DNA of 10,277 nucleotides. Source: Opitutaceae bacterium. Lineage in GTDB: Bacteria > Verrucomicrobiota > Verrucomicrobiia > Opitutales > Opitutaceae. The DNA lies in assembly GCA_025352845.1 (NCBI GenBank), contig JANXSC010000238.1:1-10277 (forward strand), in the 5' to 3' direction. Numbering within the stretch: the first letter of the stretch is position 1; the number at the start of each line of letters is the position of its first letter. Position numbers and translations under genes: made by a program. The notes beneath the pieces were generated by a model, which searched no databases, was not told the DNA's origin, and was given only the letters and a program-made list of their open reading frames with translations. Positions 1 through 6,233 of the stretch are shown here, piece by piece.

Positions 1-1421
1 TCGCCGTGCGCGGCGACGAGTTCGTGGGCGAAGGTTTGGGCTGCGGCGATGTCGAGGGCCATGAATTGCGGGAAAGTGAGCCGAGTTGTAGCGCGGTCAG
101 CCTGTCCGCGATCGGCTCCGGCAAGCGCGGTCAGGCTGACCGCGCTACTTCTGCCATTGAGCCGCGTGCCGTGGCATTCGGGACACTCGCCGCTCACCAT
201 GTAGGTCGTGAGCCGGGCGCGGAAGCCCTCGCTGTCGGTGTGGCGGAAGCTCTCCTCCAAATCCGGAATCACACCGGCGAACGGCATCGCCTTGGCCTCG
301 CGCATGCGGCGCATCTTAAACGCGAATTGCCGCTCCCCCGCCCCGCGCAAGATTGCGTCGCGCGTGGCCTCGGGGAGTTTCTTCCACGGCACCTCGGGGT
401 CGAAGGGCAACTGCTCCGCGAGCTGCTTGAGCAGCGCGTTGTGTTTGATGATGAGATTTTTTCCGCCGATGCGCCACGGTTTGATCGCGCCTTCGCGCAC
501 CGACTTCTCCGGATCGGGGATGACGAGCTCGGGGACGAAACGGAGTTTGCGGCCAAGGCCATCGCACGTCGGGCACGCGCCCTCACGATGCGAAAAGGAA
601 AAATGCCGCGGCGTGAGTTTCTCGAACACGTCGCCGCAAATCTCGCAGGCCAGCGACTGGCTGAGGTGTAGTTCCCGCCACGGCGCGTCCGCCGTTTTCT
701 GCGCGAGCACAATCGCGCGGTCCTTGCCCTCGCGAAACGCCAGTTCGAGCGAATCGGCGAGCCGGCTGCGCTGGTCGACCGTGGCCACGAGGCGATCGAC
801 GACTAGGTCGACGTTCACGGCCTTAACGCCACCGGGCAGAAGCTTGTCGTCGTCGAGGTTTTTGATTTCGCCATCGAGACGCACGCGTTGAAAGCCCCGT
901 TGCCGCAGGCGCGGCAGTTCGTCGCGCAGCACGCTGGGCTTCGCGTGCATAAAATGCGCGAGCAGCATGATGCGCTCGCCGGCGCACTCGGCGAGGACGC
1001 GCCGGACATTGTCGTCGAGCGAACGCTTGACGACGCGGCCGCCGTCTTTCGGACAAGTCTGTTCGCCGGCGAGCGCCCAGAGGAGCCGCGCGTAGTCAGC
1101 GATCTCGGTGGCGGTGGCGATGGTGCTGCGCGGACCGCCGGCACCGGTGCGCTGCTCGATCGCGAGCACGGGCGAGAGGCCGTGGATGAAATCGACATCG
1201 GGCCGCTTGAGCTGGTCGAGCACGGCGCGCGCGGAGGCGCTGAGCGACTCGATGTATTTGCGGTAGCCCTCCGCGTAGATCGTGTCGAAGGCCAGCGACG
1301 ATTTGCCGGAGCCGCTCGGGCCGGTAATGACCACGAGTTTTCCACGCGGGATGCGCAACTCGAGGTTCTTCAAGTTGTGCTCGCGCGCGCCTTTGACGTG
1401 GATGTGGGTCGCAGCCTGCAT
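1..1421 (-). CDS. uvrA: UvrA excinuclease ABC subunit A, N-terminal 473 residues (runs off left edge)
   Basis: UvrA is the ATP-dependent damage-recognition subunit of nucleotide excision repair and acts with UvrB in the cytoplasm. The frame is open from an ATG at 1421 to the left edge. It shows HIHVKGAREHNLKNL near the start and a Walker A GPSGSGKSS at residues 34-42. AFDTIYAEGYRKYIESLSA and the PRSTIATATEI region follow. A UvrB-interaction-like region lies around residues 130-230. The first zinc module has Cys259, Cys262, Cys283 and Cys286 around the typical RHFSFSHREGACPTC stretch, and a further CPECHGTRL has Cys413 and Cys416. The first ABC signature and the whole second ATPase half lie outside the window. 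After TRL, residues about 425-445 are encoded by a palindromic element, giving a stretch unlike the family; normal-looking sequence resumes at FPQFMALDI. It could be a second uvrA paralogue rather than the main one. The family call is very secure. It is divergent from the DUF1302 gene. Confidence 0.96.
   Translation of the reverse strand, partial: MQAATHIHVKGAREHNLKNLELRIPRGKLVVITGPSGSGKSSLAFDTIYAEGYRKYIESLSASARAVLDQLKRPDVDFIHGLSPVLAIEQRTGAGGPRSTIATATEIADYARLLWALAGEQTCPKDGGRVVKRSLDDNVRRVLAECAGERIMLLAHFMHAKPSVLRDELPRLRQRGFQRVRLDGEIKNLDDDKLLPGGVKAVNVDLVVDRLVATVDQRSRLADSLELAFREGKDRAIVLAQKTADAPWRELHLSQSLACEICGDVFEKLTPRHFSFSHREGACPTCDGLGRKLRFVPELVIPDPEKSVREGAIKPWRIGGKNLIIKHNALLKQLAEQLPFDPEVPWKKLPEATRDAILRGAGERQFAFKMRRMREAKAMPFAGVIPDLEESFRHTDSEGFRARLTTYMVSGECPECHGTRLNGRSSAVSLTALAGADRGQADRATTRLTFPQFMALDIAAAQTFAHELVAAHG
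88..148. repeat. REP/BIME-like palindromic element inside uvrA
   Basis: The 61-base element starts with GTAG and ends with CTAC. Its outer arms (88-104 and 132-148) are a perfect 17-base inverted repeat, GTAGCGCGGTCAGCCTG and its complement. Each half also folds on its own. Bases 125-145 form a perfect 10-base stem around a single G. Bases 93-109 form GCGGTCAG/CTGTCCGC with one T-T mismatch and a one-base loop. Two GTAG-flanked hairpins in opposite orientation is the layout of a BIME, the paired form of repetitive extragenic palindromes recognised by RAYT transposases. No transposase is present in the window, so mobility is inferred. Unusually, it sits within a coding sequence and keeps the frame open. 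Confidence 0.75.
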
Positions 1422-1609
1422 GGATCGAGCCCGCACCGTTGCGGAAATCGGCGGCGCGTCAAAGCCGCAGACACTTCTGGCGGTCGCGGTCGCCATATTC
1501 GCTCTTGCCCCATGCCGGGCGCGGTCATTTCTTCGCCGGGCAAGCGCGGCTCGCCCGCGAAACCCAAACCCCTCCCCGCCTGCGTCCCAGGCAACCGCTC
1601 CCTTCCCTT
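1422..1609. promoter_or_regulatory. Divergent intergenic region between uvrA and the DUF1302 gene
   Basis: These 188 bases separate two divergently transcribed genes, so promoters for both should lie here. I see no convincing -35/-10 pair: CATATTC near 1494 is the only AT-rich patch, and no good -35 element lies at the right distance. No SOS box (CTG-N10-CAG with the usual AT-rich centre) was recognised in front of uvrA. The one clear structure is the hairpin at 1537-1557, listed separately. The assignment as regulatory rests on position alone. Confidence 0.4.
1537..1557. repeat. GC-rich hairpin in the leader of the DUF1302 gene
   Basis: CGGGCAAGC (1537-1545) pairs with GCTCGCCCG (1549-1557) at 8 of 9 positions around a GCG loop. 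It is not followed by a T tract, so it is not an ordinary terminator. The 11-mer GGCAAGCGCGG at 1539-1549 also occurs at 120-130 in the element inside uvrA, which may point to a shared repeat ancestry. It could also be chance in GC-rich DNA. Confidence 0.4.
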
Positions 1610-3580
1610 ATGAAAGATCAATCGTCTCCTTGCGTCGCCCACCGGTTGAGCCGCGGCAGTCTCGCCGCTTTCACCGCCCTGGCCCTGCTCGCGCCCTCCG
1701 CCCGCGCCGTGCCCTTCACCATCGGCGATCTCAAGGGCAACTTCGATTCCACGCTGTCCTTCGGCGGCAGCTACCGGTTGAAAGATCCGGACCCGGATTT
1801 CTACGGAATCACCACGGTGTTCAAGGGCGTCGCCGGCCGCCAGAATTCCGTCAATAACGACGACGGCAACGTCAACTACGGCAAGGGCTGGGCCTCCGAA
1901 CTCGTGAAGGGCAGCCACGACCTCGAGCTGAAGTTCGGCAACGTCGGCGCGCTCGTGCGCGGCTACTGGTTCCGCGATTTCAAGTCTGACAACACCCTCC
2001 GCACGCCGCTCTCCGATCAGGCGCACGATCGCGTCGTGAGCGGTGCGGAGCTGCTCGACATGTATGCGAAGGCGAAATTCACCGTCGGCAATGGCATGCC
2101 GCTCGACCTGCGCATCGGCCGGCAGGTGCTGAGCCTCGGCGAGAGCACGTTCATCCCGAACGGCATCAACGTCGTCAACTCCGCCGATCTCTCCAAGCTC
2201 CGCAACCCGGGGGCGGAGCTGAAGGAAGCGCTGCTGCCCGTCAACATGGTGAAGGCGTCCATCGGCGTGGCGCAGAACGTCACCGTCGAGCCGTTCTGGC
2301 TCCTCGAATTCCGTCGCAACGAACTCGAGCCCGCCGGCACTTATTTTTCCACCAACGATTTTGCGACGCGCGGCGGCAAGACGGTGTGGCTCGGCTTCGG
2401 CAGCATTCCCGATCTCGGCAGCCCGATCGGCGGCATCTCGCGCGAGAAGGATCGCGATGCGGGGAACTTCAACCAATACGGCGTCGCCACGCGCGTGCTC
2501 GCGCCCGGCCTCAACAACACCGAATTCGGCTTCTACTACGCGCGCTACAACAGCCGCTCGCCCGTCATCAGCGCCCGCACGCCGACCGTCGCGATCGACA
2601 CGAATCTCACCGGGCCGCTCACCGCGGCATTCATCCGCGGTGGCGTGCCGGCCGCCGCCGCCGGCCCACAGGCCGCGGCGATTTTCCAAATCATCGTGAA
2701 GTCCTCGCTCGCGCCGCAGACGCTCACGCCGGTGGAAATCGCCACGCTCCAGAGCGCGCCCGTGCAGGCCGCGATCGCCGGCGCACGCCAGATCGCGCTG
2801 CTTACGGCGGCGGCGAGCGGCCGCTACTTCACGGAATACAAGGAAGGCCTCAACCTCTACGGCGTCAGCTTCAACACCGCGCTCGGCAAGAGCGGCATCT
2901 CGTGGCAGGGCGAAATCGGTTTGAAGAACGACGTGCCGCTGCAGGTGGACGACGTCGAGCTGCTCTTCGCCGCGCTCTCCGCGCTCGCCCCGCAGTTCGG
3001 CGCGAACAACCAGCTCGGCAATTTCCTCGGCCAATATGGAAAGGAAGTTTCCGGCTACCGCCGCCACCGCGTGTGGACCGCGCAATCGACAATGACGAAA
3101 GTCTTCGGCCCCATGCTCGGCTCGCAGCAGTTCACGCTCCTCGGTGAAGTCGGCGGCGTCTGGGCGAATCTCCCGAGCAAGAGCACGCTGCGCTACGACG
3201 GCCCGGGCACGTTTACCTCGGGCTCGCAGACCGCGATGAACGGCGCGGGCTTCCCGCAATTCGCCGCCACGCCCGAGTCGGCGTTTGCCGACAAATTCTC
3301 GTGGGGCTACCAGCTCCTCGCGCGCCTCGACTACAACAACGTCTTCCCGAACGTGAACATGCAGCCGAGCCTCGCCTTCGCGCACGACGTGAACGGCAAC
3401 ACCCCGCTCCCGCTCGGCAACTACATCAAGGGCCGCAAGAGCCTGAACCTCGCCGTCGAGTTCACCTACCGCAACGCGTGGTCGCTGGAGCTGCGCTACG
3501 TCAACTTCTCCGGCGCCGGCCGCTACAACCTGCTCTCGGACCGCGATTATTTCGCCACGACGCTGAAATTCTCCTTCTGA
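1610..3580 (+). CDS. DUF1302 family outer-membrane beta-barrel protein
   Basis: The predicted product has 656 residues and a signal peptide: Arg12/Arg15, a hydrophobic core around 17-28, and a likely cut after the ARA at residues 31-33. The mature start (FTIGDLKGNFDSTLSFGGSY) matches the DUF1302 opening, where a GD...FDSTLS strand begins the barrel. Later family-like stretches are LDLRIGRQVLSLGES and LYGVSFNTALGKSGISWQGE. The chain ends in LKFSF, whose terminal Phe is the usual outer-membrane barrel assembly signal. An alanine-rich, helix-prone stretch at about residues 330-402 interrupts the strand pattern and may be a large loop. The ATG at 1610 is chosen because it leads straight into the signal peptide; upstream in-frame codons give none. 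No Shine-Dalgarno is visible. It is the first of four same-strand genes. A channel or receptor role for a hydrophobic substrate is inferred from fold and neighbours only. Confidence 0.9.
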   Translation: MKDQSSPCVAHRLSRGSLAAFTALALLAPSARAVPFTIGDLKGNFDSTLSFGGSYRLKDPDPDFYGITTVFKGVAGRQNSVNNDDGNVNYGKGWASELVKGSHDLELKFGNVGALVRGYWFRDFKSDNTLRTPLSDQAHDRVVSGAELLDMYAKAKFTVGNGMPLDLRIGRQVLSLGESTFIPNGINVVNSADLSKLRNPGAELKEALLPVNMVKASIGVAQNVTVEPFWLLEFRRNELEPAGTYFSTNDFATRGGKTVWLGFGSIPDLGSPIGGISREKDRDAGNFNQYGVATRVLAPGLNNTEFGFYYARYNSRSPVISARTPTVAIDTNLTGPLTAAFIRGGVPAAAAGPQAAAIFQIIVKSSLAPQTLTPVEIATLQSAPVQAAIAGARQIALLTAAASGRYFTEYKEGLNLYGVSFNTALGKSGISWQGEIGLKNDVPLQVDDVELLFAALSALAPQFGANNQLGNFLGQYGKEVSGYRRHRVWTAQSTMTKVFGPMLGSQQFTLLGEVGGVWANLPSKSTLRYDGPGTFTSGSQTAMNGAGFPQFAATPESAFADKFSWGYQLLARLDYNNVFPNVNMQPSLAFAHDVNGNTPLPLGNYIKGRKSLNLAVEFTYRNAWSLELRYVNFSGAGRYNLLSDRDYFATTLKFSF

Positions 3581-3590
3581 ACCTCCCTTG

Positions 3591-3682
3591 TCATTCTGAA
3601 CGCAGCGAAGAATCCACTTGGAGTTCCAGCGCGCTTTCACGATGCGAATATCCTGCTGGATTCTTCGCTGTGTTCAGAATGA
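3591..3682. repeat. Inverted repeat with 26-base arms between the DUF1302 and DUF1329 genes
   Basis: The left arm (3591-3616) begins TCATTCTGAACGCAGCGAAG. The right arm (3657-3682) is its reverse complement at 25 of 26 positions, the exception being G/A at the twelfth base. The arms flank a 40-base spacer. The motif resembles the TCATTCTGAGCGAAG...GAATC repeat that I recall as dispersed in many bacterial genomes. It fills most of the 142-base gap between the two genes. No T tract follows the right arm, so it is not a standard terminator, but in mRNA it would form a strong stem that could protect the upstream message or dampen read-through. Confidence 0.8.
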
Positions 3683-3722
3683 TAAAACCCAAGAACCCCA
3701 TCTTTGACCCAGTTTTCCAGTT

Positions 3723-5084
3723 ATGAAAATTTTATCCTCTCTCCTCTCGGCTGGCAGCCTCTTTTTTTCTGTCGGCATCGCGCATGGCGCCGTCAGCGAA
3801 AGCGAAGCCGCCCGCCTCGGCCAGGATCTCACGCCGCTCGGCGCCGAGGCCAAGGGCAACGCCGATGGCACGATCCCCGCGTGGGACGGCGGCATCAAGT
3901 CCGCCCCCGCCGGTTACAAAGTCGGCGACCATCACCCCGATCCGTTTGCCGGCGATCAGCCGCGCTTCACGATCACGGCGGCCAGCTCCGGCCAATATGC
4001 GGCGCAGCTCACGGCCGGACAGCTCGCGTTGTTCAAGGCCTACCCCGACTACAAACTGATCGTCTATCCCACGCGCCGCAGCGCTTCGAACCCGCAGAAC
4101 ATCTACGACGCCACGAAAAAGAACGCCATCACGGCCAAGCTCGTCGATGGCGGTAACGGCATCAGCAACGCCGTGCGCGGCGCGCCGTTCCCAATTCCCG
4201 GCACGGGCCTGGAAGTGGTCTGGAATTTTCTCACGCGCTACCGCGGGGTCGCGGCCGTGCGTCACATCGATCAGGCGGCGGTGGAGCGCGGCGGCGGCTA
4301 CCAGCTGGTAAAATTCGAGGACGAGTTTCTCTTCAACTACAGCCGCGCGGAAATTTCCATGAAGGAATTGGAAGACACCAACACGCTCGTCTTCTACAAG
4401 CAGGCCGTGACCGCCCCCGCCCGTCTCGCGGGCACGATTTTGCTCGCGCAGGAGACCGTCGATCAGGTGAAGGAGCCGCGGCGCGCGTGGGTTTACAACG
4501 CCGGCCGCCGCCGCGTCACGCGCGCGCCGAACGTCGCCTACGACAATCCCGGCACCGCCGCCGACGGCCAGCGCACCAGCGATCAGTTCGACATGTTTAA
4601 CGGCGCGCCCGACCGCTACGAATGGACGCTCGTCGGCAAGAGGGAGATGATCGTGCCCTACAATTCCTACCGGCTGCACAGCGACAAAGTTAAAAACTCC
4701 GACATCCTGAAGCCGCTTCACATCAACCAGGACCTCGCGCGCTACGAGCTGCACCGCGTCTGGGTCGTTGACGCGAAACTGAAGCCCGGCACCTCGCATC
4801 TCTACGCGCGCCGGACCTTCTACATCGACGAGGACTCGTGGCAGATTCTCGCCGCCGATCAATACGACGGCCGCGGCCAGATGTGGCGCGTCTCCGAGGC
4901 GCACTGCATCAACTATTACGACGCGCAGACTTTCTGGAGCACCCTCGAAGTCCATTTCGATCTGCAAAACGGCCGCTACCTCGCCGTCGGCCTGGACAAC
5001 GAGAACGCGATGTATGATTTCGGCGTGAAGCGCACGCCCGCCGACTACACGCCCGACTCTCTCCGCCGCGACGGCGTGCGGTGA
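3723..5084 (+). CDS. DUF1329 family periplasmic LolA-like protein
   Basis: The 453-residue product has a signal peptide with a hydrophobic stretch at residues 4-19 and an AHG|A cut after residue 22. The family pattern is very clear. RLGQDLTPLGAEAKGNADGT (31-50) runs into IPAWDGG. PFAGDQPRFTITAA, YPDYKLIVYPTRRSA, then PFPIPGTGLEVVWNFLTRYR come next. REMIVPYNSYRLH lies in the C-terminal half. DUF1329 proteins are grouped by fold with LolA/LolB, hydrophobic-pocket carriers of lipoproteins. A periplasmic carrier working between the RND pump and the DUF1302 barrel is the natural inference, but the ligand is unknown. There is no lipobox Cys, so it should be soluble. No Shine-Dalgarno is seen; the ATG at 3723 is fixed by the signal peptide. 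It ends seven bases before an intrinsic terminator. Confidence 0.93.
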   Translation: MKILSSLLSAGSLFFSVGIAHGAVSESEAARLGQDLTPLGAEAKGNADGTIPAWDGGIKSAPAGYKVGDHHPDPFAGDQPRFTITAASSGQYAAQLTAGQLALFKAYPDYKLIVYPTRRSASNPQNIYDATKKNAITAKLVDGGNGISNAVRGAPFPIPGTGLEVVWNFLTRYRGVAAVRHIDQAAVERGGGYQLVKFEDEFLFNYSRAEISMKELEDTNTLVFYKQAVTAPARLAGTILLAQETVDQVKEPRRAWVYNAGRRRVTRAPNVAYDNPGTAADGQRTSDQFDMFNGAPDRYEWTLVGKREMIVPYNSYRLHSDKVKNSDILKPLHINQDLARYELHRVWVVDAKLKPGTSHLYARRTFYIDEDSWQILAADQYDGRGQMWRVSEAHCINYYDAQTFWSTLEVHFDLQNGRYLAVGLDNENAMYDFGVKRTPADYTPDSLRRDGVR

Positions 5085-5090
5085 TCAAGC

Positions 5091-5118
5091 AGGGCGGGTC
5101 TTCCACCCGCCCTTTTTT
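5091..5118 (+). terminator. Rho-independent terminator after the DUF1329 gene
   Basis: AGGGCGGGT (5091-5099) and ACCCGCCCT (5105-5113) form a perfect nine-pair stem around a CTTCC loop, with six T's at 5113-5118. It lies seven bases after the DUF1329 stop codon and before the YCF48-type gene, so transcription from the DUF1302 side should end largely here. Confidence 0.88.
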
Positions 5119-5149
5119 CGCCGTGACGAAGGCGGGGCTTCAAAAAGGC

Positions 5150-5218
5150 GGTTTGCGTAGTCCAGCTTGCTTGCGCGCGCCCAATCCGCGCTCGCAAGCA
5201 AGCTGACCTACTCAAACC
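5150..5218. repeat. REP-like long inverted repeat with GTAG/CTAC ends upstream of the YCF48-type gene
   Basis: The core arms are GTAGTCCAGCTTGCTTGCG (5157-5175) and CGCAAGCAAGCTGACCTAC (5193-5211), complementary except at two positions. Matching flanks GGTTTG (5150-5155) and CAAACC (5213-5218) lie outside the GTAG and CTAC. The spacer contains GCGCG and CGCGC, which can extend the stem. GTAG ends next to a hairpin are typical of REP elements. The reverse complement of the right arm reads GTAGGTCAGCTTG, sharing GGTCAGC.TG with the element at 88-148, so the two may be related families. It lies 21 bases ahead of the next start codon, so it probably forms part of that gene's leader or overlaps its promoter. 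Confidence 0.75.
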
Positions 5219-5239
5219 AGATTTGGTGCGAATCGCATT

Positions 5240-6208
5240 TTGAAAACACGCTCTGGATCTGCCCTCGCCATCGCGCTGTTCGGTCTGCCGGTCGCCGTCC
5301 ACACGGCGGAGGTAGCGCCTAGGATATTGCTGCTCGACGGAGCGGTGAGCGGCCCGAACGTCATCGCCGTCGGCGAACGCGGCGCGATCGTCATATCATC
5401 CGACAATGCGCGGACCTGGGCGCGCATCGCCAGCCCGGCGAAGGCGACGCTCACCGGCATCAGTTTCGCGCCTGCATCCGCCGCGCAGACCGGCTGGGCC
5501 GTCGGCCACGATGCACTGATCCTCGGCACCACCGACGGCGGCCGCACTTGGACGAAACAATCGCAGGGCGAAAATCTGCAGGACTCGTTTCTCGACGTGC
5601 TCGCCCTCGATGCCCAGCATGCGATCACGGTGGGTGCCTACGGGCTCTACGCGGCGACAACGGACGGCGGCAAAACCTGGGCGCGCCGCAAACTCAGCAA
5701 TGAAGACTATCATTTCAACCGCCTCACCGCCGGTGCCGGCACCACGCTTTATCTCGCCGGCGAGCACGGCACGCTCCTCCGCTCGAACGACCGCGGCGCA
5801 AAATGGGCGGCGCTCAAATCGCCCTACGAAGGCTCCTTCTACGGCCTCGTCTCACCGGTGCCGCGCGTGCTGCTCGCGCACGGGTTACGCGGCCGCGTTT
5901 ATCGTTCGGTGGATGACGGTCGCGCGTGGACGCAAGTCACGACACCCGACCCCGTGCTCCTCGCTACAGCCGTGAAACTGCGCGCCGGCCCGATCGTCCT
6001 CGGCGGGCAATCGCGCGCCCTGCTCGTGAGCCGTGACGGCGGCGCGACGTTTGCCGCCGTGCCCGAGATTCTCCCCGGCAGCATCGCCAAACTCCTGGAG
6101 CTCCCCGATGGCAACCTCCTCGCGCTCGGCGAAGCCGGCGCGGCCGTGATCGAGGCGGGCCGCCTCGCTCCCGGCTCCGCGCCGGCCTCGGCCACCCGCG
6201 CGCCCTGA
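5240..6208 (+). CDS. YCF48/BNR-repeat beta-propeller protein, exported
   Basis: The 322-residue product has a signal peptide (basic K2/R4, hydrophobic 7-20, cut after HTA at 21-23). Six S/T-x-D-x-G-x-T-W-type repeats follow, at about residues 44-61, 87-105 (GTTDGGRTW), 131-148 (ATTDGGKTW), 173-190, 215-231 (RSVDDGRAW) and 256-271 (VSRDGGATF). A weaker seventh lies at 294-305, as expected for a seven-bladed propeller. The fold matches YCF48/HCF136, an assembly factor of photosystem II; nothing here suggests photosynthesis, so that role should not be carried over. The start is a TTG chosen because the signal peptide begins there; no in-frame ATG or GTG lies just upstream, though ATT at 5237 is possible. 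It ends 25 bases before the transporter ATG, so the two are probably co-transcribed. It is likely a periplasmic partner of that transporter (inference). Confidence 0.88.
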   Translation: MKTRSGSALAIALFGLPVAVHTAEVAPRILLLDGAVSGPNVIAVGERGAIVISSDNARTWARIASPAKATLTGISFAPASAAQTGWAVGHDALILGTTDGGRTWTKQSQGENLQDSFLDVLALDAQHAITVGAYGLYAATTDGGKTWARRKLSNEDYHFNRLTAGAGTTLYLAGEHGTLLRSNDRGAKWAALKSPYEGSFYGLVSPVPRVLLAHGLRGRVYRSVDDGRAWTQVTTPDPVLLATAVKLRAGPIVLGGQSRALLVSRDGGATFAAVPEILPGSIAKLLELPDGNLLALGEAGAAVIEAGRLAPGSAPASATRAP

Positions 6209-6233
6209 TATTTCCAGGACACAGCTTCGCCCC

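Noticed and set aside
1476..1500. Possible sigma-70 promoter (TTCTGG with TATTCG)
   Set aside because: The spacing is about 15 bases and both hexamers match poorly, so it is not better than chance.
1439..1609. Extension of the DUF1302 gene upstream to 1439
   Set aside because: The added residues are basic and unlike a secretion signal; the ATG at 1610 leads directly into a good signal peptide.
6..1613. Plus-strand open frames across the uvrA region
   Set aside because: The minus strand encodes UvrA with Walker A and zinc-binding cysteines throughout, so these are shadows.
1370..3640. A 756-codon antisense open frame across the whole DUF1302 gene
   Set aside because: It is rich in Arg, Glu, Ala and Val as expected of the complement of GC-rich coding DNA, crosses the inverted repeat at its start, and shows no family motif, while the plus strand carries a clear signal peptide and DUF1302 motifs.
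3732..4967. A 411-codon antisense open frame under the DUF1329 gene
   Set aside because: The sense frame matches DUF1329 along its whole length; the antisense product has no recognisable motif.
88..5218. A CRISPR array made of the palindromic repeats
   Set aside because: The elements differ in sequence, are kilobases apart and lack regular spacers or cas genes.
5240..6208. A photosystem II assembly role for the YCF48-type protein
   Set aside because: Only the propeller fold is shared; no photosynthesis gene is present and the neighbours are envelope transport genes.
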